Positions 40,850 through 50,211 of a stretch of 58,627 nt of DNA are shown here, in pieces (positions within the stretch are counted from its first letter, which is position 1; each line of letters begins with the position of its first letter). Under the pieces are notes generated by a model. The model saw nothing but the letters and a program-made list of their open reading frames with translations, was not told where the DNA came from and ran no database searches. This stretch comes from an uncultured Clostridia bacterium (GTDB taxonomy: Bacteria; Bacillota; Clostridia; Oscillospirales; Oscillospiraceae), in assembly GCA_946186375.1 (NCBI GenBank), contig CAMHMZ010000012.1, positions 1-58,627 on the forward strand, written 5' to 3'. Position numbers and translations under genes: made by a program.

Positions 40850-41723
40850 GGAACGCTCCCGGTCGTACCGGGAGATGATCGAACGCTCGCTCGCCGGATA
40901 CTTTGTCGTGGAGGATCCCACCTGGCCCATGGCCGGTCTCGCCGAGGCGATGCGCTACAGTCTGCTCGCCGGGGGGAAACGCGTCCGCGCGATGCTGGTG
41001 CTCGCCTTCTGCGAGGCTGTCGGAGGCAGCGCCGAAAAGGCTCTTCCGGTGGCCTGCGCGGTGGAGATGCTGCATTGCTACAGCCTTATCCACGACGATC
41101 TGCCCTGTATGGACGACGGAAAGCTGCGCCGCGGCAAGCCGACGAACCATCTTGTTTTCGGCGAGGCCAACGCTGTTCTGGCGGGGGACGCTCTGCAGGC
41201 GGAGGCCTTCGGCAGCATCCTGCGCGCACCGCTCTCCGCGAGGCGCCGCGCAGACTGCGCGCAGGCACTGGCCGATGCCGCTGGGATCGACGGGATGTGC
41301 TGTGGGCAGTATATGGACTTGGCTGCGGCGGGAAAGCTGCTTACAGAAGAGCAGCTCGATGAGCTCGATACCCGCAAGACCGGCGCGCTGCTGATCGCGG
41401 CCTGCCGCATGGGCGTCTGTGCTGCGGGAGGCACAAAGAAGCAGCTTGAGGCGGCGTCTCTTTACGGCGCCGCTGTCGGCACAGCCTTTCAGATCCGCGA
41501 CGATATGCTCGACGCGCTCAGCAGCGAGGCGGAGCTCGGAAAAACGACGGGCGCCGACGCGCGGGTGCAGAAAAACACCTGCATGGCCTTATACGGCGAG
41601 GCAGAGTGCCGCCGCCGTATCCTGAAGCTCACAGCCTATGCCAAAGAGGCGCTGGGGGACGTTTTCGCAGAGACAGAGTTTCTCTCGGCTCTCGCCGACC
41701 GTTTGGCCGACAGAAAGAAATAA
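40836..41723 (+). CDS. ispA: Polyprenyl synthetase (farnesyl diphosphate synthase)
   Basis: The 295-aa all-helical prenyltransferase condenses isoprenoid diphosphates. The first Asp-rich motif is IHDDLPCMDD (about residue 87) and the second FQIRDDMLD (about 220); LLAGGKRVRAML and HCYS are conserved. It sits before dxs, so head and chain-elongation steps of isoprenoid synthesis are together. ATG at 40836 overlaps xseB. Confidence 0.94.
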   Translation: MRSFEERSRSYREMIERSLAGYFVVEDPTWPMAGLAEAMRYSLLAGGKRVRAMLVLAFCEAVGGSAEKALPVACAVEMLHCYSLIHDDLPCMDDGKLRRGKPTNHLVFGEANAVLAGDALQAEAFGSILRAPLSARRRADCAQALADAAGIDGMCCGQYMDLAAAGKLLTEEQLDELDTRKTGALLIAACRMGVCAAGGTKKQLEAASLYGAAVGTAFQIRDDMLDALSSEAELGKTTGADARVQKNTCMALYGEAECRRRILKLTAYAKEALGDVFAETEFLSALADRLADRKK

Positions 41724-41742
41724 ACAGCAGGAGCAGTTTGCT

Positions 41743-43593
41743 TTGAGTATTTTGGAAACCATCCATTCGTCAAACGACGTTAAAAAGCTGCGCGCGGACG
41801 AGCTCGAGCCGCTTTGCGCGGAGCTGCGTACCACTCTGGTAGAGACCTTATCCAAAACGGGAGGACATCTGGCCTCCAATCTGGGCACGGTCGAACTGAC
41901 CGTTGCGCTGCACCGGGTGTACAATACGAAAAAAGACCGCATCGTTTTTGACGTGGGGCATCAGTGCTATACGCACAAGCTTCTGACCGGGCGGCGCGAG
42001 AGCTTTTCCACGCTCCGCCAGATCGACGGGCTCTCCGGCTTTCCCAAGCCTTACGAGGCTGTGGACGACGCTTTTATCGCCGGGCATGCCTCCAATTCCA
42101 TCTCCGTCGCTCTCGGCATGGCGCGCGCCCGCAGCCTGCAAAAGCAGGATTACGATGTCGTCGCTCTCATCGGGGACGGCGCCATGACCGGCGGCCTTGC
42201 CTATGAAGGCCTCAGCAACGCGGCCGCCAGCGGAGAACCGCTGCTCATCATCCTCAACGACAACACCATGTCGATCAGCGAAAACGTGGGCGGCATGGCG
42301 AGCCTTTTGCAGCAAATGCGCATCAAACCCGGGTACCTGCGCTTCAAGCGAGCGTATCGCGAGGCCTTTTCCCGGCTGCCCGCGCTCTATCGTTTCAATC
42401 ATCAGCTCAAGGAGCGCATCAAGGAGCTTGTGCTGCCGGACAATATTTTCAGTGAAATGGGTCTCAACTATCTTGGCCCGGTGGACGGGCAGGACCTGGA
42501 GGAGCTGGAGACGGCGATCCGCCTTGGGCGAGACCTGCGAAAACCAGTGCTGCTGCACGTGATCACGAAAAAAGGCAGGGGCGTTTCCTATGCCGAGGAG
42601 CATCCGGACCGTTATCACGGTGTGGGCAGCTTCGATCCCGTGACCGGCGAGATGCCGGCCGGAAAGCCCTGCTATTCGGCCTGCTTCGGGCAGACGCTCT
42701 GCGAATTGGCGGGGAAGGATCCGCGCGTTGTCGCCATTACGGCCGCCATGGCCGGGGGCACCGGTCTCGACGGCTTTGCCGGAGCCTGGCCGGAGCGCTT
42801 TTTCGACGTCGGTATCGCCGAAGGCCATGCTGTGAGCATGGCGGCCGGTATGGCATCCCAGGGGCTGATCCCTGTCTTCGCCGTGTATTCAAGCTTCCTG
42901 CAGCGGGGTTATGACATGCTGCTGCATGATATTTCCATCGAAAATCTGCATGCCGTTTTCGCGCTTGACCGCGCCGGCCTTGTCGGCAACGACGGGGAGA
43001 CGCATAACGGCTGCTTTGACGTTGCGTATCTTGGCACGATCCCCGGTATGACAGTTTTCTGCCCGTCGAGCTTTGCCGAACTCAAGGCCATGCTTTCGAC
43101 TGCCCTCTATGATAAAAACGGTCCAGTCGCGCTGCGCTATCCGCGCGGCGGCGAGCGGCGCTATCGTGAATGCCATACGGATGCGGAGACGATCCTGCGT
43201 GAGGGCACGGATCTCACGCTCGTCTGCTATGGCGACCGCGTTAACGACGCGTTGGACGCCTGCGAGATTATGGAGAAAAAGGGGATCTCCGCAGAGCTTA
43301 TCAAGCTTGCGGTGCTGCAGCCGAACAGCTTTGAACAGACGCTGAGATCCCTGAAAAAGACAGGACGGCTTCTGATCGGGGAAGACGTTTGTGCCGCCGG
43401 CTGCGTGGGCGAGAGGCTGCTCGCCCTCTGCGAAGAAAAGAAGCTTCGGCTGAAGGGCTCCCGTCTTTTGAATGTGGGAAGCGGCCTTGTGCCACAGGGT
43501 TCGGTACCAGAACTCCTGCGCCGCTATGGGCTCGACGGGGAAGGGATCGCCCGCGCCGCTGAGGAGCTTGTCGGCAGGGGAGACAGGGCATGA
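41743..43593 (+). CDS. dxs: 1-deoxy-D-xylulose-5-phosphate synthase
   Basis: The 616-aa thiamine diphosphate enzyme catalyses the first step of the MEP pathway, joining pyruvate and glyceraldehyde 3-phosphate. It shows SKTGGHLASNLGTVELTVALH, DVGHQCYTHKLLTGR, the TPP motif GDGAMTGGLAYEGLSNA, and GIAEGHAVSMAAGMA. The start is probably TTG at 41743 (LSILETIHSSND), eight bases after AGGAGC; no ATG fits. It overlaps tlyA by 4 bp. Confidence 0.96.
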   Translation: MSILETIHSSNDVKKLRADELEPLCAELRTTLVETLSKTGGHLASNLGTVELTVALHRVYNTKKDRIVFDVGHQCYTHKLLTGRRESFSTLRQIDGLSGFPKPYEAVDDAFIAGHASNSISVALGMARARSLQKQDYDVVALIGDGAMTGGLAYEGLSNAAASGEPLLIILNDNTMSISENVGGMASLLQQMRIKPGYLRFKRAYREAFSRLPALYRFNHQLKERIKELVLPDNIFSEMGLNYLGPVDGQDLEELETAIRLGRDLRKPVLLHVITKKGRGVSYAEEHPDRYHGVGSFDPVTGEMPAGKPCYSACFGQTLCELAGKDPRVVAITAAMAGGTGLDGFAGAWPERFFDVGIAEGHAVSMAAGMASQGLIPVFAVYSSFLQRGYDMLLHDISIENLHAVFALDRAGLVGNDGETHNGCFDVAYLGTIPGMTVFCPSSFAELKAMLSTALYDKNGPVALRYPRGGERRYRECHTDAETILREGTDLTLVCYGDRVNDALDACEIMEKKGISAELIKLAVLQPNSFEQTLRSLKKTGRLLIGEDVCAAGCVGERLLALCEEKKLRLKGSRLLNVGSGLVPQGSVPELLRRYGLDGEGIARAAEELVGRGDRA

Positions 43594-44393
43594 AGAAAGT
43601 CAGACTGGATCAGCTCGTCTTCGAGCGCGGTCTCACCGAGAGCCGCGAGCGCGCCAAAACCACGGTGATGAGCGGCCTCGTCTTTGTCAATGGACAGCGG
43701 GTGGACAAGCCCGGCACCGCCGTTGCGGAGGATGCCTCCGTTGAAGTTCGCGGCGAGGCCATCCCCTTTGTCAGCCGCGGCGGCTTCAAGCTGGATAAGG
43801 CGCTGAAGGTCTTTCCTGTCGACCCGGAGGGTCTTTCCTGTATCGACTGCGGCGCCTCCACGGGCGGCTTTACAGACGTGCTGCTGCAGCATGGGGCCGC
43901 GAAGGTGTACGCCGTCGACGTCGGCTATGGGCAGCTTGCCTGGAAGCTGCGAAATGACCCGCGCGTCGTCAATCTCGAGCGCTGCAATCTTCGCTACGTT
44001 ACAAAGGAGCAGATCCCGGAAATTCTGGATCTGGCGGTGATGGACGTCTCGTTCATCTCAGTGCGTCTCGTGATCCCCGCCGTCAAGGAGCTTTTGAAGG
44101 AAGGCGCTGCGCTGATTTGTCTGATCAAGCCCCAGTTTGAGGCCGGACGCGACGAGGTCGGGAAAAAAGGCGTCGTGCGCGACAGCGCTGTGCATCAGTC
44201 CGTCATAGAGACTGTGCTGGCCTTTGCCCGGGAGAGCGGCTGGACCGTCATGGGCCTGGACTATTCTCCCATCCGCGGGCCGGAAGGCAATATTGAATAC
44301 ATCTGTTATCTGAAAAATGGGGCGTATGAGGCCCCGGAGATCTGCGTCAGCGATGTGGTGCGATCCTCACACGAGGCTTTTGCGAAAGGATGA
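43590..44393 (+). CDS. tlyA: TlyA family S4-domain rRNA/hemolysin-like methyltransferase
   Basis: The 267-aa protein has an N-terminal S4 RNA-binding domain (VRLDQLVFERGLTESRERA, GLVFVNGQRVDKPG), then an FtsJ-like SAM domain with DCGASTGGFTDVLLQ, VDVGYGQLAWKLR, DVSFISVRLVIP and KPQFEAGRDEVGKKGVVRD. TlyA proteins 2'-O-methylate rRNA cytidines in characterised species. The position after dxs is conserved (YqxC in Bacillus). Confidence 0.93.
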   Translation: MKKVRLDQLVFERGLTESRERAKTTVMSGLVFVNGQRVDKPGTAVAEDASVEVRGEAIPFVSRGGFKLDKALKVFPVDPEGLSCIDCGASTGGFTDVLLQHGAAKVYAVDVGYGQLAWKLRNDPRVVNLERCNLRYVTKEQIPEILDLAVMDVSFISVRLVIPAVKELLKEGAALICLIKPQFEAGRDEVGKKGVVRDSAVHQSVIETVLAFARESGWTVMGLDYSPIRGPEGNIEYICYLKNGAYEAPEICVSDVVRSSHEAFAKG

Positions 44394-44399
44394 TGTCAG

Positions 44400-45245
44400 A
44401 TGATCGCCATTTGTCCCAATCCCTATCGGGATCTTAACTGCGAGACAGCCCTCGCCGCGGCGGCACTTCTGGCCGAGGCCGGCTTTGAAAGTGTCCTATG
44501 TCCGGTCTACATCGGCGAAGAGACCGACGCGCTGCCGAAGGATCTTCCTGTTTTTTCCCTGTCTGAGCAGGCGGAAAACTGCGAGCTTGCCGTCGTCATC
44601 GGCGGCGACGGAACGATCCTGGAGGCCATCCGTGAGCTGCGGGGCGTCTCCCTTCCGATCCTCGGCATCAATCTCGGCACCAAGGGCTTTATGACCGCTC
44701 TGGAGAAGGACGAACTGCCGCTGATCGTCGAAGCGGCCCGCGGGAGCTATACCCCGAGCAGACGCATGATGATCGACGCGCAGCTTTGGCGCCAAGGCAA
44801 GCTTGTCTATGCCGACAGCGCACTGAACGACGCGGTGATCCACGGCTACGGCGAATGCGTCAAAATCACTGCCTGGTGCGACGGCAAACACATGACAGGC
44901 TTTACGGGAGACGGCGTCATCCTGTCTACACCGACGGGCTCCACGGGCTATTCCATGTCCGCGGGCGGCCCGATCGTAGAGCCGGATGCCGAGAACATCA
45001 TCCTCACGCCGATCTGCGCGCATGTCATGGGCTCGCGCAGCTTCGTGCTGGATCCATCCCGCAAAGTTACCGTGAAAACAGAGCTTCAGCACGGCCGCCG
45101 CGCTTATCTTTCGCTCGACGGGGCGAGCGGCGTGGATATACAGAGCGGCGACGAATTGACCGTGTGCTGCTCACAGTGTGTCACTACCATGGCGGACATG
45201 GGGAACAAAAGCTTTTATGAGCTTGCCTTCGAAAAGCTCATCTGA
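44400..45245 (+). CDS. nadK: NAD kinase
   Basis: The 281-aa protein phosphorylates NAD to NADP. The GGDGTILEA motif is at about residue 64, followed by GINLGTKGFMTALEKDEL and the STPTGSTGYSMSAGGPIV motif (about 175-195). ATG at 44400 lies 6 bp after tlyA, with AAAGGATG upstream overlapping the tlyA end. Confidence 0.95.
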   Translation: MIAICPNPYRDLNCETALAAAALLAEAGFESVLCPVYIGEETDALPKDLPVFSLSEQAENCELAVVIGGDGTILEAIRELRGVSLPILGINLGTKGFMTALEKDELPLIVEAARGSYTPSRRMMIDAQLWRQGKLVYADSALNDAVIHGYGECVKITAWCDGKHMTGFTGDGVILSTPTGSTGYSMSAGGPIVEPDAENIILTPICAHVMGSRSFVLDPSRKVTVKTELQHGRRAYLSLDGASGVDIQSGDELTVCCSQCVTTMADMGNKSFYELAFEKLI

Positions 45246-45287
45246 TAAACCAAACTGACAGTAGTAAGAGGAAAAGAGGAACGCAGG

Positions 45288-45743
45288 ATGAAACCCGGCA
45301 GACAGAATGTCATCATGGAGATCATCTCCGAGCAGGAAATCGAAACACAGCACCAGCTGATGCATGCACTTTCAGAACGCGGCATCCGCAGCACCCAGGC
45401 CACCCTTTCCCGCGATATCAAGGAGATGGGCCTCGTCAAGCAGCTCGGCCCTCACGGAACCTACCGCTACGTCCCCTCCAACCGCAGCTCGGATGAGGAG
45501 GCCATGCTGAAGCTCAAAACGATTTTCCGGGAGAGTGTTGTCTCCTATGACGTCGCGCAGAACCTCCTTGTCATCAAAACGCTCCCGGCACTTGCTTCGG
45601 CGGCCTGCTCGGCGATCGACGCCATGCACATCGAGAAGCTGGTTGGCAGTCTGGCCGGAGACGATACTGCTTTTCTTGCCATGAAAGACAGCGAATCGGC
45701 AAAGGAGCTGTATCATACGCTTTCGCTGCTGTTCGAGAGGTAA
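45288..45743 (+). CDS. argR: Arginine repressor ArgR/AhrC
   Basis: The 151-aa regulator has an N-terminal winged helix (IISEQEIETQHQLMHAL, RSTQATLSRDIKEMGLVK) and a C-terminal oligomerisation and arginine-binding domain with GSLAGDDTAFLAM. Its place before recN is conserved in Firmicutes. ATG at 45288 follows AGAGGAACGCAGG. Confidence 0.96.
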   Translation: MKPGRQNVIMEIISEQEIETQHQLMHALSERGIRSTQATLSRDIKEMGLVKQLGPHGTYRYVPSNRSSDEEAMLKLKTIFRESVVSYDVAQNLLVIKTLPALASAACSAIDAMHIEKLVGSLAGDDTAFLAMKDSESAKELYHTLSLLFER

Positions 45744-45746
45744 GCT

Positions 45747-47432
45747 ATGCTCAACGACCTGCACATAGAAAATATCGCGGTCATCGAGCGGGCCGATCTC
45801 AGCTTTTCGCCCGGTATGAACGTACTCACCGGTGAGACCGGTGCAGGCAAATCCATCGTCATCGACGCGATCGGGGCTGTGCTGGGCGGGCGTGTCAGCC
45901 GGGAGCTCGTGCGCACGGGAGCGGAAAAGGGCCTGGTCACAGCTTCCTTTGACGCTGCCGGAGCGGAGCAATGGCTGCGAGAGAATGAGATCGACTGCGA
46001 GGAAGAACTCATCCTGCAGCGCCGCATCAGCGCCGACGGAAAAAGCAGCGCGCGGGTGTGTGGTGTTCCGGTCACGGCCGCACAGCTCAAGGAGCTCGGG
46101 ACGCTCCTCGTGGATATCCACGGGCAGAATGACGGGCGTCGGCTCCTTGATGAAAGGCTGCACCGGGAATTCCTTGACCGCTTCGGACAGTATCCCGATA
46201 CGCTCAGTGACTACGCGAAGGAATACGAAAAATATAAAGAACTGAAAAAAGAGATCGGCCGACTGAGCATGGACGAGCTGGAAAAGGAGCGGCTGAGCGA
46301 CAGTCTTCGCTACCAGATCGACGAGCTCGAGCGGGCGGAGCTCAAAAAGGGAGAGAAGGACGAGCTGAGCGCGCGCCGCGATCTCCTGCGTAACGCCGAA
46401 AAGCTCACTGAAGTCATCGACGGCGCCTATGACGCGCTGTACGGCGGTGAAGAAAACGCCATTGCCTTGTCACAAAATGCAGCCTATTACACCCAGCGTG
46501 CTGCCGCGCTCGCCGCAGAGCTCGGAGACGCGGCCAAAAGCGTTGACGAGGCGGTGTTCGCCTTGTCCAATGCTGCGGAGCTGCTGCGGGATTTCCGCGA
46601 CAGTCTGGAATTTTCTCCGGCGGAATATGACCGCATGGAGGAGCGGCTTTCCCTTTTGAGCAGGCTCGAGCGCAAGTACCGCCGCGAGGCCGACGCGCTG
46701 CCGGATTATCTGGAGGAGTGCCGTGCGCGGCTCGAGGAGATCGAATTTGCCGACGAACGACTTGAGAAGCTCCAGCGGGAGCTGACAGGACAGCAAAAGC
46801 GCTGCCTGGAGAAGGCCTTCGAGCTGCGCCGCGTGAGACAGCAGGCTGCAAAAGAGCTTGAAGCGCGCATCATCAGCGAGCTGAAAGAGCTGAACATGCC
46901 CTCTGTCCGCTTTGCGGTGGCATTCGAGCCTGTCACTGAGGAGCCGGGCTTCGATGCCGAGGGAGCCGACCGCATTCGCTTTCTCATGTCCGCCAACGCC
47001 GGCGAGGAGCCGGGGCGGATCAGCCGGATCGCTTCGGGCGGCGAGCTGAGCCGCATCATGCTGGCCATGAAAAACGTCTTTGCCGAAAACGACCCGGTGC
47101 AGACCATGATCTTCGACGAAATCGACACCGGCGTCTCAGGCATCGCAGCCCAGCGCGTGGGAGAAAAGCTCTGCTGCGTTTCCCGCGGCAAGCAGGTGCT
47201 CTGCGTCACCCATCTGCCGCAGATCGCCGCGATGGCTGACGCGCACGTGCTTGTGGCCAAGGGCGAGCATGACGGCAGAACCTTTACTGAGATCTCCGTG
47301 CTCGACCGCACCGGTCGGGAGAAGGAACTTGCACGGCTCCACGGCGGAGACCATGTGACGGCGATCACCATCGCGAGTGCCGCCGAACAGCTGGAAGCGG
47401 CCGAGCGCTTCAAGGCCTCGATGGAGGCGTGA
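45747..47432 (+). CDS. recN: DNA repair protein RecN
   Basis: The 561-aa SMC-like ATPase acts in double-strand break repair. Walker A is LTGETGAGKSIVIDA near residue 30, a long coiled-coil middle follows, the signature is ASGGELSRIMLAMK, and Walker B is MIFDEIDTGVSG. ATG at 45747 lies 3 bp after argR. The length is typical. Confidence 0.97.
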   Translation: MLNDLHIENIAVIERADLSFSPGMNVLTGETGAGKSIVIDAIGAVLGGRVSRELVRTGAEKGLVTASFDAAGAEQWLRENEIDCEEELILQRRISADGKSSARVCGVPVTAAQLKELGTLLVDIHGQNDGRRLLDERLHREFLDRFGQYPDTLSDYAKEYEKYKELKKEIGRLSMDELEKERLSDSLRYQIDELERAELKKGEKDELSARRDLLRNAEKLTEVIDGAYDALYGGEENAIALSQNAAYYTQRAAALAAELGDAAKSVDEAVFALSNAAELLRDFRDSLEFSPAEYDRMEERLSLLSRLERKYRREADALPDYLEECRARLEEIEFADERLEKLQRELTGQQKRCLEKAFELRRVRQQAAKELEARIISELKELNMPSVRFAVAFEPVTEEPGFDAEGADRIRFLMSANAGEEPGRISRIASGGELSRIMLAMKNVFAENDPVQTMIFDEIDTGVSGIAAQRVGEKLCCVSRGKQVLCVTHLPQIAAMADAHVLVAKGEHDGRTFTEISVLDRTGREKELARLHGGDHVTAITIASAAEQLEAAERFKASMEA

Positions 47433-47433
47433 G

Positions 47434-47748
47434 ATGGGAACGGTCAAACGGTATCTGTATTCGCTCGCGCTGAGCCTGCTCACCATGAGCGGCTGCATCA
47501 GCCTCCTGTGGTTCCTGGCTCTCTGCGGCACGGCGAGAGAAAATGCCGCGGCCGGAGCAGTTTCCGATCTGATCAAGACCGGAGATTTCTGGCTCTCCCT
47601 TCTGTTTACCCTGCTGTCGATCGGCGGCTTCATCGCCGTGCTTGTTTTGATGAGACGCGCGCGGAGGCAAAGAAAAGAAGAGATCGACAGACAGCTCCTT
47701 TCAGACCAGGAGGTCGAGCCGCGCGAGCTTGATGAGACAGCGCCCTGA
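47434..47748 (+). CDS. Small two-helix membrane protein, unknown
   Basis: The 104-aa protein has two membrane helices (about residues 10-30 and 50-70) and a charged cytoplasmic tail (RRARRQRKEEIDRQLLSD). ATG at 47434 starts one base after the recN stop, so it is co-transcribed with recN. I do not recognise a family. It ends just before the Tyr T-box promoter. Confidence 0.6.
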   Translation: MGTVKRYLYSLALSLLTMSGCISLLWFLALCGTARENAAAGAVSDLIKTGDFWLSLLFTLLSIGGFIAVLVLMRRARRQRKEEIDRQLLSDQEVEPRELDETAP

Positions 47749-47754
47749 CAGTGC

Positions 47755-47783
47755 TTGACAAGCTTTGTGCCATCGGTTATAAT
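47755..47783 (+). promoter_or_regulatory. Promoter of the Tyr T-box operon
   Basis: TTGACA (47755-47760), exactly 17 bp, TATAAT (47778-47783): a perfect consensus. Confidence 0.92.
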
Positions 47784-47789
47784 GCATGA

Positions 47790-48051
47790 GCAAACGCTGA
47801 GAAGAACAGAAGTAACCCGTTCCCTCTGCACAGAGAGCCCCTGGATGCTGAAAAGGGGAGAGAGGCGCGCGGTGAAATACGGTTCGGAGCGGCACACCGA
47901 AGTCCTTTAGGATGTGTAGGCTGTGACGGGAGCGCCCGATACAGCGCAGAGTGCAAGACACTCGCTGAGGCGTCGCCTGCGAGGGCGGCGCGTACAGAGG
48001 TGGTACCGCGTATAGAAACGCCCTCTGTCCTTCGGGACAGGGGGCTTTTTT
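47790..48051 (+). promoter_or_regulatory. T-box leader, tyrosine (UAC specifier)
   Basis: Stem I carries AGAGAG and the specifier loop TGAAA-TAC-GGTTCGGAG (TAC at 47878-47880). The T-box AGAGGTGGTACCGCG is at 47996-48010, and a terminator GCCCTCTGTCC/GGACAGGGGGC with a T-run ends at 48051. Uncharged tRNA-Tyr would let transcription proceed into the next two genes, the second being tyrS. Confidence 0.95.
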
Positions 48052-48070
48052 CATGATGGAGGTGAAGAAG

Positions 48071-48445
48071 ATGGCACTTTCAGAAGAAGCTGTGAAGCTG
48101 CACGGAGAGGGCATGAACTGCGCCCAGTGTGTTCTGACGGCGTCGGGGAGGTATACCGGGCTCGACCCCGAGACCGCGAAAAAAATCGCCGGCGGCTTCG
48201 GCGCGGGCGTGCGCAGCGGTGAGATCTGCGGCGCGATCTCCGGTGCTGTGATGGCACTGGGCCTGCTGGAAGAGGATAAAGCGAAGATTGCAGGCGCGGC
48301 CAGACAATGCGTTGACGCTTTTCGCGCACAGTACGGCTGCGTGCGCTGCCTTGACCTCAAGCGCGCCGGGATCAGCTGCGACGAGCTGATCGCACACGGC
48401 GCACAGCATGTGGAAAACTACAGACTGAAGAAAGAAGAGGACTGA
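48071..48445 (+). CDS. C_GCAxxG_C_C family redox-type protein
   Basis: The 124-aa protein has the family pattern of spaced cysteines: GMNCAQCVL (residues 15-20), GEICGAISGAVMALGLL (about 55-70), CVDAF, then CVRCLDLKRAGISC. It resembles small C_GCAxxG_C_C proteins that may bind a metal or cofactor; the function is unproven. ATG at 48071 follows TGGAGGTGAAGAAG. It lies between the Tyr T-box and tyrS, so tRNA-Tyr charging controls it. Confidence 0.87.
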   Translation: MALSEEAVKLHGEGMNCAQCVLTASGRYTGLDPETAKKIAGGFGAGVRSGEICGAISGAVMALGLLEEDKAKIAGAARQCVDAFRAQYGCVRCLDLKRAGISCDELIAHGAQHVENYRLKKEED

Positions 48446-48451
48446 TCGAAT

Positions 48452-49675
48452 ATGGGTATTTATGAAGAACTCGTCGCGCGCGGATTGATCGCACAGGTGA
48501 CGAACGAGGAAGAGATCCGCGACATGGTAAACGCCGGCAAGGCGACCTTCTACATCGGATTCGACTGCACGGCCGACAGTCTCACGGCGGGCCATTTCAT
48601 GGCGCTGACGCTGATGAAGCGGCTGCAGCAGGCCGGAAACAAGCCGATCGCGCTGATCGGCGGCGGCACGACCATGATCGGCGATCCCTCGGGCCGCACC
48701 GATATGCGCAAGATGCTCACGCGCGAGGATATCGACCACAACGCGGAGTGCTTCCGCCGTCAGATGGAGAAATTCATCGAATTCGGACCGGACAAGGCGC
48801 TCATGGTCAACAATGCCGACTGGCTGCTCGGCCTCAACTATGTCGAGCTTCTGCGCGAAGTAGGCGCGTGCTTTTCCGTGAACAACATGCTGCGCGCCGA
48901 ATGCTACAAGCAGCGCATGGAGAAGGGACTCAGCTTCTTTGAGTTCAACTACATGATCATGCAGAGCTATGATTTCTACTACCTCTTCCAGCACTACAAC
49001 TGCAACATGCAGTTCGGCGGCGATGACCAGTGGAGCAATATGCTTGGCGGCACAGAGCTCATTCGCAAGAAGCTCGGCAAGGATGCGCACGCGATGACCA
49101 TCACACTTCTCACAGACTCCCACGGCATGAAGATGGGCAAGACCGCGGGCAACGCCGTCTGGCTCGACCCGAACAAGACGAGCCCCTTCGACTTCTACCA
49201 GTACTGGCGCAACGTCGACGACGCGGACGTCATGAAGTGCATCCGCATGCTGACCTTTCTGCCGCTCGAGCAGATCGACGAGATGTCCAAATGGGAGGGC
49301 AGCCAGCTCAATCGCGCCAAGGAGATCCTGGCCTATGAGCTGACGCAGATGGTGCACGGCGAGGAAGAGGCCAAAAAGGCCGAGGCCTCGGCCAAGGCGC
49401 TCTTCTCCGGCGGCGGCACGGGCGAGAACATGCCCACGACAGAGCTTGCGGAGAGCGACCTGACCGACGGCGGGATCGACGTGCTGTCGCTGCTGGTGAA
49501 AACCGGTCTCTGCCCCTCCAAGTCCGACGCCCGCCGCAATGTGCAGCAGGGCGGTGTGACCGCAGACGATCAGAAGGTGACCGATATTGGAGCACTCTTC
49601 ACAGCCGAACAGCTCAAAAAAGGCGTCCTGCTCAAGCGCGGCAAAAAGAATTTCAACAAGGTGATCCTCAAATAA
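48452..49675 (+). CDS. tyrS: Tyrosyl-tRNA synthetase
   Basis: The 407-aa class I synthetase has the HIGH-equivalent CTADSLTAGHFM (about residue 37), DDQWSNMLGGTELI, the KMSKS-equivalent KMGKTAGNAVW (about 230) and a C-terminal S4 domain (SKSDARRNVQQGGV). It is the target of the upstream Tyr T-box. It begins 6 bp after the cysteine protein gene and ends at a strong terminator. Confidence 0.97.
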   Translation: MGIYEELVARGLIAQVTNEEEIRDMVNAGKATFYIGFDCTADSLTAGHFMALTLMKRLQQAGNKPIALIGGGTTMIGDPSGRTDMRKMLTREDIDHNAECFRRQMEKFIEFGPDKALMVNNADWLLGLNYVELLREVGACFSVNNMLRAECYKQRMEKGLSFFEFNYMIMQSYDFYYLFQHYNCNMQFGGDDQWSNMLGGTELIRKKLGKDAHAMTITLLTDSHGMKMGKTAGNAVWLDPNKTSPFDFYQYWRNVDDADVMKCIRMLTFLPLEQIDEMSKWEGSQLNRAKEILAYELTQMVHGEEEAKKAEASAKALFSGGGTGENMPTTELAESDLTDGGIDVLSLLVKTGLCPSKSDARRNVQQGGVTADDQKVTDIGALFTAEQLKKGVLLKRGKKNFNKVILK

Positions 49676-49679
49676 CCGG

Positions 49680-49715
49680 TAAAAAAGCTCCTGCCGATCG
49701 GCAGGAGCTTTTTTG
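49680..49715. terminator. tyrS terminator (bidirectional)
   Basis: AAAAGCTCCTGCCGATCGGCAGGAGC stem followed by T6; it also serves the convergent YbaK gene. Confidence 0.92.
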
Positions 49716-49725
49716 TGGTGGGGTG

Positions 49726-50196
49726 TTATTCGGGGAGCTTACAGACGTCGACCCACTCGAGCGCTTTGGAATAGCGAAAGAGCTCGTCCAGATTTAATTC
49801 AATGGCACTGCTCGGGCTGCCGACAGCGGGAAAGACCGTTGTGAAGCGCTTGAGACTGTCGTCCAGGTAGACAGGGATCCCCTCGTTACAGCCAAAAGGA
49901 CACACACCGCCCACCGGATGGCCGACCAGCTCCGGCACCTCTTCGGCGGAAAGCATGCGCGCCTTGAAATGGAACTTCTCCCGGAATTTGTGGTTGTCGA
50001 TGCGCGCATCGCCCGCGGCCAGGATCAGCATACAGCCGTCGGCTGTCTTGAAGGAGAGCGTTTTTGCGATGCGTGCGCCCTCGACGCCGAGAGCCTGCGC
50101 GGCCAGATCGACCGTCGCGGAGGAGACGTTGAACTCGCGCACGCGCTCTTCCAAACCCAGCGCGCGGAAATAGGCGCGCCCTTTTTCAATGGACAT
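49726..50196 (-). CDS. YbaK/EbsC-type aminoacyl-tRNA deacylase
   Basis: The 156-aa protein of the YbaK/ProX superfamily hydrolyses mischarged tRNAs. Conserved parts are the Lys in ARIAKTLSFKT, LAAGDARIDNHKFRE and the loop GHPVGGVCPFG. ATG at 50196 has AGAGGGTAGTTC upstream. It is the last gene of the xpaC-telA operon, but nothing links it to tellurite functions. Confidence 0.9.
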   Translation of the reverse strand: MSIEKGRAYFRALGLEERVREFNVSSATVDLAAQALGVEGARIAKTLSFKTADGCMLILAAGDARIDNHKFREKFHFKARMLSAEEVPELVGHPVGGVCPFGCNEGIPVYLDDSLKRFTTVFPAVGSPSSAIELNLDELFRYSKALEWVDVCKLPE

Positions 50197-50211
50197 GAAC
50201 TACCCTCTTGT

